Origin: Deltaproteobacteria bacterium
Lineage (GTDB): Bacteria > Desulfobacterota > GWC2-55-46
Assembly (NCBI GenBank): GCA_016219115.1
Contig: JACRCH010000071.1
Span: 1 to 39,876, forward strand
Reading direction: 5' to 3'
DNA: 39,876 nt
The notes under the pieces were generated by a model. That model saw only the letters and a list, made by a program, of their open reading frames with translations. It was not told the DNA's origin and made no database searches. Shown here one piece after another: positions 1 to 8,802 of this stretch. A program made the translations under genes and the position numbers. Positions within the stretch are counted from its first letter, which is position 1, and each line of letters starts with the position of its first letter.

Positions 1-22
1 GTGCGGGTTTTTGCGGTAAGAT

Positions 23-178
23 AAAGCGAGCCTGAAAAGCAAAGGGCCGGATCGGCAGTTTAACGACGCAGGCAGAATCATACAAGGTACCTAACTGAAA
101 AGAGAACGGTTGAAAGACCGAGGGCTGGTTTGGCAATACAGAAACGCAAGTAGAATAATACAAGGTACCTAACTAAAA
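23..178. repeat. 78-bp imperfect tandem duplication upstream of exbB
   Basis: Two adjacent copies (about 23-100 and 101-178) line up at a constant offset of 78 bases. The best conserved core, CAAGGTACCTAACT, occurs at 83-96 and 161-174, and AGGGCCGG at 43-50 matches AGGGCTGG at 121-128. The second copy ends directly before the exbB ATG. Both copies hold a promoter-like pair 15 bases apart (TTGGCA/TAGAAT in the second, weaker TCGGCA/CAGAAT in the first). 78 is a multiple of three, and in one frame both copies end in a similar peptide (…RIIQGT-stop), but no full gene is visible. It may be a duplicated leader or promoter; function unknown. Confidence 0.7.
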
Positions 179-180
179 AC

Positions 181-804
181 ATGTTTGAGAACCTGAGTTT
201 TGTAGGGTTATTGCAAAAGGGCGGTTTCACCGTAATACTGCTGGGGCTGCTCTCCGTCATCTCCATAGCGATAATGCTTGAAAGGGCATGGGCCTTTCAT
301 AAGTTCAGGAAGTCGATGAGGGAGTTCTTTACGATCCTTGACAGGACCGTAAAGGAGAGCGGCTCAACGGTAGCCGCAAAGCTCGCCGACACCCACATCT
401 CGCCGCTCGCCACGGTCTACCTCTCCGGATACAGGAAGAAGGCCATGGGAAAAGCCGAGGTAAACGGCGCCATGGAGCTTGCCGGCAGGGGGGAGCTTGC
501 CCGGCTCGACAGGTTCCTCGGGGTATTGGGGACTATCGGGTCCACGGCCCCGTTCATAGGGCTCTTCGGGACGGTGCTCGGTATAATCCGCGCCTTTTCA
601 GACCTTGCGATAGCGCAGGGCGCCTCTCCGGCCGCCGTTGCCGACGGGATAGCCGAGGCGCTTGTGGCGACCGCAACCGGTCTTTTTGTGGCCATACCGG
701 CCGTCATGGCGTATAACTATTTCGTTAGGTCGGCTTCAAGGTGCGCCCTGGAGCTTGAAACGCGCGCCTCGGAGTTTGCGGACCCGATAATACGCGGGGA
801 GTGA
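181..804 (+). CDS. MotA/TolQ/ExbB family proton-channel protein
   Basis: 207 residues, normal for the family. It is an inner-membrane proton-channel subunit that, with an ExbD/TolR partner, turns proton motive force into work on the outer membrane or envelope. An N-terminal membrane segment (about residues 16-33) is followed by a cytoplasmic stretch, then two more membrane segments with the family signature around LGTIGSTAPFIGLFGTVLGI (about residues 115-135) and ATATGLFVAIPAVMAYN. Its partner follows one base after the stop. Neither TonB, TolA, TolB nor Pal is nearby in the window, so I cannot decide between TolQ and ExbB. The start ATG has only a weak ribosome site (AAGG, 15 bases away). 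The family call is secure, the subfamily is not. Confidence 0.93.
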   Translation: MFENLSFVGLLQKGGFTVILLGLLSVISIAIMLERAWAFHKFRKSMREFFTILDRTVKESGSTVAAKLADTHISPLATVYLSGYRKKAMGKAEVNGAMELAGRGELARLDRFLGVLGTIGSTAPFIGLFGTVLGIIRAFSDLAIAQGASPAAVADGIAEALVATATGLFVAIPAVMAYNYFVRSASRCALELETRASEFADPIIRGE

Positions 805-805
805 G

Positions 806-1234
806 ATGGCCTGGAAGACCGCAAGGGATAGTAACGAGAGGGTGCTCTCGGAGATAAACATAACTCCTCTTACGGACGTTATGCTGGTCCTTCTTGTGAT
901 CTTCATGGTGACAACGCCTTTGATAATGGTGGAGTCGTTCAAGATAAAGCTGCCCAGGGCCGTCACGGCAGACACCGAACCAGGAAAGGGCGCGGTCGTG
1001 GCCGTCAGCGAGAACGGACTGATAAGCCTCAACGGCAAGACCGTGACGATGGACGGGCTCTACGAGGGGCTAAAGACCGAGTTCTCCAAAGGCGGTGACA
1101 AGAACGTCGTCATAAAGGCCGACGGCGCCACAAAGCACAGCATCGTAGTCAATGTGCTCGATACCGCCAAGCTCGCCGGGGCCGCTAAACTGTCTATAGC
1201 GACCGAGCGCGGCGAGAGGAACAAGGGCAGGTAG
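806..1234 (+). CDS. ExbD/TolR family biopolymer transport protein
   Basis: 142 residues, typical length. It is a single-pass inner-membrane protein with a periplasmic domain that works with the preceding ExbB/TolQ protein. The hallmark INITPLTDVMLVLLVIFMV lies at about residues 17-35; its Asp in the membrane helix is the proton-carrying residue of the family. The rest is the periplasmic ExbD/TolR fold. The start ATG sits one base past the ExbB stop, with GGGGAG inside the end of the upstream gene as ribosome site, so the two are translationally linked. The ppx/gppA gene starts 6 bases downstream. TolR versus ExbD cannot be decided from this window. Confidence 0.92.
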   Translation: MAWKTARDSNERVLSEINITPLTDVMLVLLVIFMVTTPLIMVESFKIKLPRAVTADTEPGKGAVVAVSENGLISLNGKTVTMDGLYEGLKTEFSKGGDKNVVIKADGATKHSIVVNVLDTAKLAGAAKLSIATERGERNKGR

Positions 1235-1240
1235 CGCCGG

Positions 1241-2191
1241 ATGAAGTACGCCTCGATAGACATAGGCACCAATACCTTGAGGCTTTTAATAGCCGAGGCC
1301 GGGACAAGCCGCGGTATCAGGCCTCTCATATACAAAAGGGCGATAACGCGTCTTGGCGGCGATTACAAGGAAGAGTATGGAATAGCCCCGGCGTCGGCCG
1401 AGAGGACCTTCAAGGCCCTTGAGGACTTTAAGAAGACCATATCGGACAACGGAGCGGCTGAAGTCCTGGCAACCGCCACAAGCGTGGTAAGAAGGGCCGT
1501 CAACAGGGAGTGGTTTTTGGCCGAGGTCTTAAAGAGGACCGGCATAGGGATCAGGGTCATCCAGGGAGATGAGGAAGCGAGACTATCGCTATTGGGCGTG
1601 CTCTCGGTCATAAAAGACGGCTCCGCCAAAAAGGCCGTCATGGACATCGGCGGCGGTAGCACCGAGTTCATCTTTACCGACGGGGTTGCGTTAAGGGGGG
1701 CGTGGTCGATGGAGATGGGGGTCGTGCACCTCACGGAGAAGCACCTCAAGAGCGACCCGCCCGGCCCTTCCGAGCTTAAGGGGCTTGAAGACGAGGTGAA
1801 GGGCGTCATAGCGGAGCTTGAGGCTCTTATGAAAAAAGGCGGGGTTGACCGCAGAGATTATTCAAGGGCGAAAGGCGCCGTCCTTGTCGGCACGGCCGGG
1901 ACTATCACTACCCTCGCGGCGATGGACCAGGACCTTCAGGAATACGATAGAGAGAGGATCAACAACTACACGCTGACCAAAGAGAAGGTACGGGGGATGT
2001 ACAGGTACCTGGCCTCTTTAACGCTTAAGGAGAGGGAGAAGGTCCTTTCGCTTGAGAAGGGCAGGGAAGACCTGATAATACCGGGCTCGGCGATAACTCT
2101 ACAGACGATGGAAGCCTTCGGCTTCGATGAGATAAAGGTCAGTGACGCCGGGCTTCTTGAAGGGATAATATTACAGAGGGTAAAGGCATAA
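1241..2191 (+). CDS. Ppx/GppA family phosphatase (exopolyphosphatase / pppGpp phosphohydrolase)
   Basis: 316 residues, the short form with only the Ppx/GppA ASKHA-fold domain and no C-terminal HD domain. Enzymes of this family split terminal phosphates from polyphosphate or convert pppGpp to ppGpp. Visible motifs are the N-terminal phosphate loop SIDIGTNTLRLLIAEAG (residues 5-21), the second loop MDIGGGSTEFIF (about 139-150), and GTAGTITTLAAM (about 217-228). It begins 6 bases after exbD and ends 39 bases before guaB, so it lies between envelope and guanine-nucleotide genes. The guaBA neighbours are compatible with a (p)ppGpp role, but sequence alone does not separate Ppx from GppA. Confidence 0.9.
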   Translation: MKYASIDIGTNTLRLLIAEAGTSRGIRPLIYKRAITRLGGDYKEEYGIAPASAERTFKALEDFKKTISDNGAAEVLATATSVVRRAVNREWFLAEVLKRTGIGIRVIQGDEEARLSLLGVLSVIKDGSAKKAVMDIGGGSTEFIFTDGVALRGAWSMEMGVVHLTEKHLKSDPPGPSELKGLEDEVKGVIAELEALMKKGGVDRRDYSRAKGAVLVGTAGTITTLAAMDQDLQEYDRERINNYTLTKEKVRGMYRYLASLTLKEREKVLSLEKGREDLIIPGSAITLQTMEAFGFDEIKVSDAGLLEGIILQRVKA

Positions 2192-2230
2192 ACAAAACAG
2201 AGTTTTTAATATCGGGAGGTTTTTCAGAGT

Positions 2231-3691
2231 ATGGAACATTTGAAGATAAGGTCCGCGCTGACTTTTGACGACGTGCTCCTGGAGCCGTCGTTCTCGAAGG
2301 TGCTTCCGAGGGACGTCGATGTCTCCACCAGGCTTACTAACGAGATAAGGCTCAATGTGCCGCTTATAAGCGCCGCGATGGATACCGTGACCGAGTCAAG
2401 GCTCGCGATAGCGATAGCCCAGGCCGGAGGCATCGGCATAATACACAAGAACCTGACCATTGAAGAGCAGGCGGCGATGGTCGATAAGGTCAAGAAGTAC
2501 GAGTCGGTCATAATACTCAAGCCCCTGACGTTGAGGCCGGACCAGACGCTTTCGGACGCCCTTGAGCTGATGAAAAGAGAGCAGATATCGGGCTTCCCGA
2601 TAGTAAAGGACGGCGTGCTGGTAGGGATACTCACGAACCGGGACTTGAGGTTCGAGACGAACCCGAACAAGAAGATCTCCGACATCATGACCAAAAACGT
2701 CATAACCGCTCCTTTCGGGACCTCCATTGAGAAGGCCAAGGAGATGCTGCACAGGCACAGGATAGAGAAACTCCCGGTGGTGGACAAGAAGATGCACTTG
2801 AAGGGGCTTATAACCGTAACCGACATCGAGAAGAGGGAAAGGTTCCCGGAGTCATGCAAGGACGGGCTAGGCAGATTAAGGGTCGGGGCGGCAGTCGGCG
2901 TCTCGTTCGACAGGGAAGCCCGCATACAGGCGCTCCTTGAGGCCGGGGTTGACTGTATAATCGTCGATACTGCGCACGGCCACAGCAAGGGCGTGCTCGA
3001 TGCCGTGAAATCCACCAGAAAGAGCTTCAACTGCCAGCTCATAGCCGGCAACATCGCCACGCCGGAGGCCGCCGAGGCGCTCATCAAGGCCGGGGTTGAC
3101 GCCGTCAAGGTCGGGGTCGGTCCGGGCTCGATCTGCACTACAAGGATAGTCACCGGCATAGGCGTCCCGCAGATAACCGCGGTAAGCGATATAGTAAAGG
3201 CCGCCAGGAAAAAGAACATCCCGGTCATATCCGACGGCGGCATCAAGTACTCCGGCGACATCACCAAGGCCCTCGCCGCCGGGGCGGACTCCATAATGAT
3301 GGGCGGGCTTTTCGCGGGGACCGACGAGAGCCCCGGAGAGACGATCCTTTATCAGGGCAGGACCTTCAAGGTCTACAGGGGCATGGGCTCGATAGAGGCG
3401 ATGAAGAAGGGGAGCAAGGACAGGTACTTCCAGGAGGATGTCGAAAGCGAGCTTAAGCTCGTGCCCGAAGGCATCGAGGGCAGGGTCCCCCACAAGGGGC
3501 CTATCGCCTCTACGATATTCCAGCTCATCGGCGGGCTGAAGGCGGGCATGGGGTACTGCGGCTCAAGGACTATCCCCGAGCTTCACAAGAAGGCGCGGTT
3601 CCTGAAGATAACCGCGTCGGGCCTGAGGGAAAGCCATGTGCATGACGTGACGATAACCAAGGAAGCGCCCAACTACAAACAGGAGTATTGA
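2231..3691 (+). CDS. guaB: IMP dehydrogenase
   Basis: 486 residues, the usual bacterial length. It oxidises IMP to XMP with NAD+, the committing step of GMP synthesis. The TIM barrel begins with [18 protein letters not shown] and is interrupted by a pair of CBS domains (about residues 95-205). The catalytic loop [13 protein letters not shown] contains the nucleophile Cys302, followed by [18 protein letters not shown] and the flap region YRGMGS. The start ATG is preceded by GGGAGG about 11 bases away. The stop overlaps the ribosome-site region of guaA, so guaB and guaA are one transcriptional unit. Confidence 0.98.
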   Translation: MEHLKIRSALTFDDVLLEPSFSKVLPRDVDVSTRLTNEIRLNVPLISAAMDTVTESRLAIAIAQAGGIGIIHKNLTIEEQAAMVDKVKKYESVIILKPLTLRPDQTLSDALELMKREQISGFPIVKDGVLVGILTNRDLRFETNPNKKISDIMTKNVITAPFGTSIEKAKEMLHRHRIEKLPVVDKKMHLKGLITVTDIEKRERFPESCKDGLGRLRVGAAVGVSFDREARIQALLEAGVDCIIVDTAHGHSKGVLDAVKSTRKSFNCQLIAGNIATPEAAEALIKAGVDAVKVGVGPGSICTTRIVTGIGVPQITAVSDIVKAARKKNIPVISDGGIKYSGDITKALAAGADSIMMGGLFAGTDESPGETILYQGRTFKVYRGMGSIEAMKKGSKDRYFQEDVESELKLVPEGIEGRVPHKGPIASTIFQLIGGLKAGMGYCGSRTIPELHKKARFLKITASGLRESHVHDVTITKEAPNYKQEY

Positions 3692-3699
3692 GCTTGAAC

Positions 3700-5322
3700 A
3701 TGGATATACATTCACAGAAGATACTCATCCTGGACTTCGGTTCCCAGTACACTCAGCTTATCGCCAGAAGGATAAGGGAGGCGAAGGTCTACTGCGAGAT
3801 ACACCCGTACAACTGCGGGCTCGATTTCATCAGGTCGTTCTCCGCGAAGGGCATAGTACTCTCTGGCGGTCCGTCAAGCGTTTATGATAAGGGCGCGCCG
3901 ACGGTCGACAAAAGGATATTCGCCCTCGGGGTGCCGGTCCTGGGCATATGCTACGGCATGCAGCTTGCGTCGAAGCTTCTCGGCGGTAAAGTCGAGAGGA
4001 GCAAAAAGAGGGAGTACGGCGGGGCTTCCGTCCATGTGGACGATAAAAGCGATCTCTTCAAGGAAATAGTGCCGAAGATAAAGGTGATGAAGGAGCCCGG
4101 AGTGGTCTGCCCTGATTATCTCCCTTTCTCGAACCTTTCAACCGACGAAGCCCCTTTGAGCGTCTGGATGAGCCACGGGGACAAGGTTCAAGAGCTGCCC
4201 AAAGGCTTCAGGAGCGTTGCCTACAGCAATAACACGAGCTACGCGGCGATGGAGGACGAGAACAGGCGCATCTACGGCGTGCAGTTCCATCCGGAGGTCG
4301 TGCATACCCCTAACGGGGATGAGATATTGAGAAACTTTATCTTCCGTATATGCGAGTGCATGCCCTCCTGGACGATGAAGTCCTTCATAGAGACCGCCGT
4401 AGCCGACATTAAAGAGAAGGTCGGAGGCGACAGGGTAGTCTGCGGCATAAGCGGCGGGGTGGATTCGGCGGTGGCTGCGGTTTTGGTTTACAGGGCGATA
4501 GGAAGCAACCTCACCTGCATATTCGTCGACAACGGGGTGTTGAGGAAGAACGAGGCCGACAAGGTCGAGTCCACCCTCAAGAAGAGCTTCCGCATGAACA
4601 TCAGGAGAGTCGATGCCTCGAACCGGTTCCTGAAGAAGCTCAAGGGTATCGAGGACCCCGAGAAGAAAAGAAAGGCCATCGGCGGCGAGTTCGTAAGGGT
4701 ATTCGAGGAAGAGGCGAAGAAGATAAAGAACGTCAAGTTCCTGGCGCAGGGGACCCTGTATCCCGACGTCATAGAGAGCGTCTCCTTCAAGGGGCCTTCG
4801 GCTACCATCAAGAGCCACCATAATGTCGGCGGGCTCCTTAAGAAGATGAAGCTAAAGCTGGTGGAGCCCTTAAGGGAGCTCTTCAAGGACGAGGTGAGGG
4901 CGCTCGGCAGGGAGCTCGGGATGCCCGATGAGATAATCGACAGGCAGCCGTTCCCGGGGCCGGGCCTCGCCATAAGGATCATAGGCGCGGTGACGGAGGA
5001 AAGGTGCGACATTTTGAGGGAGGCCGATTCCATCGTGCTCGAGGAGATAAAAGGCGCGGGCTTATACAGGAAGATGTGGCAGTCGTTCGCCGTGCTCCTG
5101 CCGGTAAAGACCGTCGGCGTCATGGGAGACGAGAGGACTTATGAAAATACCGTGGCCCTGAGGGCCGTGACAAGCGTGGACGGCATGACGGCGGACTGGG
5201 TGAGGATGCCATATGAGGTGCTCGAGAGGATATCAACGAGGGTCATCAACGAGGTGCGGGGCGTGAACAGAGTCGTGTACGACATAAGTTCAAAGCCCCC
5301 GTCTACTATAGAGTGGGAGTGA
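3700..5322 (+). CDS. guaA: GMP synthase (glutamine-hydrolysing)
   Basis: Converts XMP to GMP using ATP and glutamine. Domains in order: class I glutamine amidotransferase ([15 protein letters not shown] at the N-terminus, nucleophile Cys in [18 protein letters not shown]), the ATP pyrophosphatase domain with PP-loop [15 protein letters not shown], and the C-terminal dimerisation domain ending PPSTIEWE. About 540 residues, slightly longer than the E. coli enzyme because of an extra segment around residues 125-150. The ORF track starts at TTG 3688, which leaves almost no spacing from AGGAG (3681-3685). TTG 3694 (spacing 8) or ATG 3700 is more credible; ATG 3700 gives the usual N-terminus. It follows guaB directly. 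Confidence 0.97.
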   Translation: MDIHSQKILILDFGSQYTQLIARRIREAKVYCEIHPYNCGLDFIRSFSAKGIVLSGGPSSVYDKGAPTVDKRIFALGVPVLGICYGMQLASKLLGGKVERSKKREYGGASVHVDDKSDLFKEIVPKIKVMKEPGVVCPDYLPFSNLSTDEAPLSVWMSHGDKVQELPKGFRSVAYSNNTSYAAMEDENRRIYGVQFHPEVVHTPNGDEILRNFIFRICECMPSWTMKSFIETAVADIKEKVGGDRVVCGISGGVDSAVAAVLVYRAIGSNLTCIFVDNGVLRKNEADKVESTLKKSFRMNIRRVDASNRFLKKLKGIEDPEKKRKAIGGEFVRVFEEEAKKIKNVKFLAQGTLYPDVIESVSFKGPSATIKSHHNVGGLLKKMKLKLVEPLRELFKDEVRALGRELGMPDEIIDRQPFPGPGLAIRIIGAVTEERCDILREADSIVLEEIKGAGLYRKMWQSFAVLLPVKTVGVMGDERTYENTVALRAVTSVDGMTADWVRMPYEVLERISTRVINEVRGVNRVVYDISSKPPSTIEWE

Positions 5323-5327
5323 AAAAG

Positions 5328-6047
5328 ATGGTCGAGGACCTGAAAGGCAAGGAAACATGGCGGCTGTTCCGCATCATGAGCGAGTTCATAGAGGGTTTTG
5401 ACGAGCTCTCGGACATCGGCCCGGCGGTGTCGATCTTCGGCTCGGCCCGCATCAACCAGAACAACAGGTACTACAAGTCCTGCGTGGCCGTCTCAAGCCT
5501 TCTTTCGAAGAACGGCTACAGCATCATAACCGGCGGCGGCCCCGGTATTATGGAGGCGGCCAACAGGGGCGCTTCACTGAACGGCGGGGTCTCCATCGGC
5601 TTGAATATCACGCTCCCGAAGGAGCAGAAGCCGAACAAGTACCAGAACAGGTCCTTGCACTTCCGGTACTTCTTCGCCAGGAAGGTCATGTTCGTCAAGT
5701 ACGCCATCGGCTATGTCTGCATGCCGGGCGGTTTCGGCACCCTGGATGAGTTCTTCGAGGCGTTGACGCTCATACAGACCCATAAGATATACCCATTCCC
5801 GCTCATACTCTTCGGTAAGGAGTACTGGGAGCCGCTGATGGGCTTCATGAAGAACAACATGGTAAAGCACAAGACCATAGAGCCCGGGGACCTCGATTTC
5901 ATCGACCTGACCGATGACCCTCAGGAGGTGCTGGAGATAATAAACAGGCATATGGACAGGAAGATGAGGCTCATAAAGAGCGCCGTCGAGAAGGAAGTCA
6001 AAACCGAGCCCAAACCGAGGAGAAGGAACAATGCACGAAGGTCATAA
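5328..6047 (+). CDS. LOG/TIGR00730-family nucleotide 5'-monophosphate hydrolase
   Basis: About 239 residues with a Rossmann-like fold. The family signature is clear: GGGPGIMEAANRGA (about residue 65) and PGGFGTLDEFFEAL (about 130-143), matching PGGxGTxxE. Characterised members cleave nucleoside 5'-monophosphates to base and ribose 5-phosphate (plant LOG cytokinin activation, bacterial PpnN). The label 'lysine decarboxylase' given to relatives is wrong. ATG 5328 is chosen because GGAG lies 8 bases upstream; GTG 5313 in the track would overlap guaA without a ribosome site. Position behind guaBA suggests a purine nucleotide substrate, which is inference. Its last 17 bases overlap the next small gene. 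Confidence 0.88.
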   Translation: MVEDLKGKETWRLFRIMSEFIEGFDELSDIGPAVSIFGSARINQNNRYYKSCVAVSSLLSKNGYSIITGGGPGIMEAANRGASLNGGVSIGLNITLPKEQKPNKYQNRSLHFRYFFARKVMFVKYAIGYVCMPGGFGTLDEFFEALTLIQTHKIYPFPLILFGKEYWEPLMGFMKNNMVKHKTIEPGDLDFIDLTDDPQEVLEIINRHMDRKMRLIKSAVEKEVKTEPKPRRRNNARRS

Positions 6048-6234
6048 CCACGGGGAACACTCCCATTCGGAGGTCTTGAAAAGGGTCACCGTCATGCTCG
6101 AAGAGGACCAGGTCGAGCTCCTTAAGGAGCTTGCCGGGGAGTACAGGGAAAAACTCGGCCAGAGATGGACCTTGAGCGCCATGCTGAGGGTCGCAGTAGG
6201 CGACTTTCTGAACAGGATGGGTAAGATCTCCTAG
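6031..6234 (+). CDS. Small His-rich protein with ribbon-helix-helix-like domain
   Basis: 67 residues. The N-terminus is an unusual histidine cluster (MHEGHNHGEHSHSE: five His in the first 12 residues). It is followed by KRVTVMLEEDQVELLKELA, which looks like the beta-strand and first helix of a ribbon-helix-helix protein, and a second helix TLSAMLRVAVGDFLNRM. Start and frame are supported by GAGGAGAAGG just upstream, inside the 3' end of the LOG gene; the 17-base overlap implies translational coupling. Such folds usually bind DNA as dimers, and a His cluster could bind Ni, Zn or Cu, but no function is known to me. It is too short for firm family assignment. Confidence 0.72.
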   Translation: MHEGHNHGEHSHSEVLKRVTVMLEEDQVELLKELAGEYREKLGQRWTLSAMLRVAVGDFLNRMGKIS

Positions 6235-6354
6235 GCGCCCGTGTCTTATCAACCGGACCTGCCGGGGCGCGAGCGGCGTTATCCGGTGTTACTCAAGGCA
6301 TCCATCTTAAGGTTTTCCGTACGGTTCTAAAATCCAAAAGGAGACTGTTAAGAG

Positions 6355-7428
6355 ATGTTTTCCAACCACATAACCGGGGTAAAGGGAAGGGCCAAATCGG
6401 ATAGGCAGATAAGCGTCGAGGAGAGAAACAGGCTTGTAAGGATAGCCGAGGAGAAGCTCTCAAACGACTACGAGATATACCACTGGAACGCCAATATCCA
6501 CGGCATCGTCATAAAGCTCTATACCAATTCCGCGCACCTCTACGACTTCTGGGTGGAGAACTGGTACCCCGCCCCAAGGACCCACACCGTGCTGCCCCAC
6601 GGCGCTCTCTACGCCGTCATTGGGGTGGATGGTTTTGAGCCTTCCGCGTATTACAACCACGAGACAAAGACAGCCATATTCATAAATACCGAGTACTACG
6701 GCCAGTGCAAGAGCTGGGCATTGGGCCTGGCCGCAGACATACTGGAGACCCAGCACAACATCCACTCCATACACGGCTCATGCGCCATCGTCAACGGCAA
6801 GGGGGTCGTTATAATCGCCCCGACCGGGACCGGAAAGTCCACCCACACATGGGGGCTCACGCAGCTTCCCGACGGCAAGATCCATTCAGATGACTGGTGT
6901 TTCCTCCAGTACAAGAAAGGGCTTGCCATGGCCGATATCTCCGAAAGGAAGTTCTATATCAGGACGGACATGGTCAGAAGTTTTCCCAACCTCGAATCGA
7001 TACTTGACAGGTGCAAGTGCGAAAACGTCCATGACAACGACTACACCTCGTTCGGCAACTCGAGGGCGATACTTAACCCGGAGTGGATAGGGGGGCCGGA
7101 TAAGTTCGTTGAGAGGGCCGTGGTTAAATCCGTTATACTCCTGCGGAGGGACAAGGAGTCGGCTGCCGAGGAGCGGCTGGAGCCAGACGACGCCGTCCGC
7201 ATACTCGAAGAGGGGAAGTACCAGGTCCTCGCGGGCGCCGGCGGCAACGTCGGAGAGTTCGGGTACGAGTCCTTCTACAACCCGTATCTCCTTATAAAAA
7301 GGCCCGAGGTACAGAAAAACTTTTTCAGGCAGCTCTTCGATGTGGCCGGCTGCCATATCCTCAATACCGGTGTCGAGACCGTTGAGGAGAGCCAGAAGAG
7401 GATAAGACGCATAATGCGGGAGGCTTAA
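6355..7428 (+). CDS. PEPCK/HPr-kinase-fold P-loop protein of unknown function
   Basis: 357 residues. The central nucleotide-binding region reads GKGVVIIAPTGTGKSTHTW, a P-loop with Lys161, followed by HSDDWCFLQY, which resembles the acidic metal-binding (kinase-2) motif of ATP-dependent phosphoenolpyruvate carboxykinases and HprK. HGSCAIVNGKG just before the P-loop also fits the HprK/PEPCK fold. The first 140 residues match nothing I recognise. No HPr or other phosphotransferase gene is near, so classical HPr kinase is doubtful. AAAGGAG lies 11 bases before the ATG. It stands alone between a 120-base and a 104-base spacer. Best description: P-loop kinase-like protein, substrate unknown. Confidence 0.75.
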   Translation: MFSNHITGVKGRAKSDRQISVEERNRLVRIAEEKLSNDYEIYHWNANIHGIVIKLYTNSAHLYDFWVENWYPAPRTHTVLPHGALYAVIGVDGFEPSAYYNHETKTAIFINTEYYGQCKSWALGLAADILETQHNIHSIHGSCAIVNGKGVVIIAPTGTGKSTHTWGLTQLPDGKIHSDDWCFLQYKKGLAMADISERKFYIRTDMVRSFPNLESILDRCKCENVHDNDYTSFGNSRAILNPEWIGGPDKFVERAVVKSVILLRRDKESAAEERLEPDDAVRILEEGKYQVLAGAGGNVGEFGYESFYNPYLLIKRPEVQKNFFRQLFDVAGCHILNTGVETVEESQKRIRRIMREA

Positions 7429-7532
7429 GTCCTGCATCCGTTTCTCTGTCGCGTTCGGTACGGCTTGAAAGGCCAAATGCGCTTTGGGGGCTATACTATG
7501 GATGTTTCGGACTCTGACGCAATGGAGGTTGC

Positions 7533-8495
7533 ATGAGAGAAATGAAAAGGATATTCCTTCTGACGGTCTTATCGCTCTTTTTCCTCGACGGGTGCGTCAT
7601 CATAAACCTTCCGAGTCTCCAACCCCTGAGGGAGAAGGTCGTCGGCGGCAAGGGGGCCGACAAGGTGCTCCTTATCGACGTCTCCGGGCTCATTACCGAT
7701 GACGACGCGACGAATATACTCGGCGTAGAGACCCGGCCCAACATCACGGCGCGGATAAAAGAGGAGCTGACGCTGGCCTCCGATGACGACGGCGTAAAGG
7801 CCGTCGTCTTGAGGATCAACAGCCCGGGCGGGTCGGTGACGACCTGCGACATCATCAGCCACGAGATCGCTAACTTCAAGAAAAAGAGGAAGGTCCCCGT
7901 GGTGGCCGAGCTTATGGATGTGGCCGCCTCTGGAGGCTACTACATAGCCGCCTCCGCCGACAGGATAATAGCCCACCCGACTACCGTCACCGGAAGTATC
8001 GGCGTCATCGCCTACAACCTGAACGCGAGCGGCCTCCTTGAGAAGATCGGCGTCACCAACCAGACGATAAAGTCAGGCGACAAGAAGGATATCGGCTCGC
8101 CGCTCCGTCCCATGACCGAAGAGGAGAGAAAGATACTGCAGTCGGTCTTGAACGGGATGTACGACAGGTTCCTGCAGGTGATCCTTGACGGAAGGAAAGG
8201 TCTGACGCGGGAAGAGCTCGTAAAGATCGCGGACGGCAGGATATATAACGCCGCCCAGGCCCTCGACTTGAAGCTCATAGACTCCGTAGGTTATCTTGAC
8301 GACGCGATAGAGACGGCCAGGGAATCCGCCGGCATCAAGGAGGCGCGTATCATCACATACTCGCCTCCGAGGGCCTATAAGAACAACATCTACTCCGGCC
8401 CCGACGCGGCCCCAAAGGGGATCAACATCATAAACATCGACCCCGGCTTTTCAAAAAGGTTCGGCATGAGCTTCATGTACCTATGGATGGACTGA
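7533..8495 (+). CDS. sppA: Signal peptide peptidase SppA-type serine protease (family S49), lipoprotein
   Basis: 320 residues, the short single-domain form. Family S49 enzymes degrade cleaved signal peptides at the membrane using a Ser/Lys dyad. The N-terminus is a lipoprotein signal (hydrophobic stretch ending LDGC, Cys21), an anchor seen in some short SppA proteins. SPGGSVTTCD and VAASGGYYIAAS carry the oxyanion loop and nucleophile Ser133; GSIGVI follows. The general-base Lys185 lies in GDKKDIGSP, 52 residues after the Ser, the spacing of Bacillus SppA. GGAGG is 4 bases from ATG 7533 and 13 from ATG 7542, so either start is possible. Confidence 0.92.
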   Translation: MREMKRIFLLTVLSLFFLDGCVIINLPSLQPLREKVVGGKGADKVLLIDVSGLITDDDATNILGVETRPNITARIKEELTLASDDDGVKAVVLRINSPGGSVTTCDIISHEIANFKKKRKVPVVAELMDVAASGGYYIAASADRIIAHPTTVTGSIGVIAYNLNASGLLEKIGVTNQTIKSGDKKDIGSPLRPMTEEERKILQSVLNGMYDRFLQVILDGRKGLTREELVKIADGRIYNAAQALDLKLIDSVGYLDDAIETARESAGIKEARIITYSPPRAYKNNIYSGPDAAPKGINIINIDPGFSKRFGMSFMYLWMD

Positions 8496-8538
8496 GGACC
8501 GAGGGCGGCTTAAAGTTTTTTTAAGATTTCCTTCGGGT

Positions 8539-8626
8539 TGAATGGGTGTGCCACTCCGCAATCCCGTCGCTTTAGCGGCGGGTCAAGGCTGGCAAATAAA
8601 AATGACCTTCCATACCATCAAAATTC
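8539..8626. repeat. Interspersed repeat family A, copy 1
   Basis: About 88 bases nearly identical to 29478-29566. It contains the hairpin CCCGTCGC-TTTA-GCGGCGGG. The outer arms (TGCCACTCC … GGAGTGGCA), perfect in copy 2, are partly decayed here (GGCTGGCA). It lies between sppA and the M16 gene and runs straight into family B. The preceding 18 bases (8526-8543, ATTTCCTTCGGGTTGAAT) also occur at 31275-31292. Confidence 0.85.
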
Positions 8627-8670
8627 CCTGTAGCTTGCCCTTGTAAAATCCTCCCCCTCGATGGGGAGGG
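8619..8670. repeat. Interspersed repeat family B, copy 1
   Basis: CAAAATTCCCTGTAGCTTGC followed by CCTTGTAAAATCCTCCCC, shared with 12262-12331 and 38164-38237. The 3' part forms a hairpin CCTCCCC/GGGGAGG. In this copy the repeat is fused to the end of family A. No coding content. Confidence 0.85.
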
Positions 8671-8740
8671 TGGGGGTGATACCCCGGAGCTTGAAGTACC
8701 ACGGCTGTAAAGCCGTGGGTAGCTGCGGGCCGAGAAAAAA

Positions 8741-8776
8741 AGACGGCGTGTGAAGACCACACGCCGTCTTTTTTTT
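8741..8776. terminator. Bidirectional Rho-independent terminator
   Basis: A perfect 12-bp stem AGACGGCGTGTG/CACACGCCGTCT with loop AAGAC, preceded by seven A and followed by eight or more T. It can end the minus-strand M16 transcript (stop at 8803) and plus-strand transcription from sppA. Confidence 0.9.
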
Positions 8777-8802
8777 GTGCGAGGATTTCAACAGTGGAGG
8801 AT

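Noticed and set aside
2224-3294. Long minus-strand ORF (356 aa) inside guaB
   Set aside because: Shadow of guaB: Ser/Leu-rich, antisense to a complete conserved gene. The same holds for 25038-26033 and the other long antisense ORFs.
7465-7497. TTGAAA … TATACT as sppA promoter
   Set aside because: Spacer is 21 bases, too long for a sigma70 promoter; no better pair seen.
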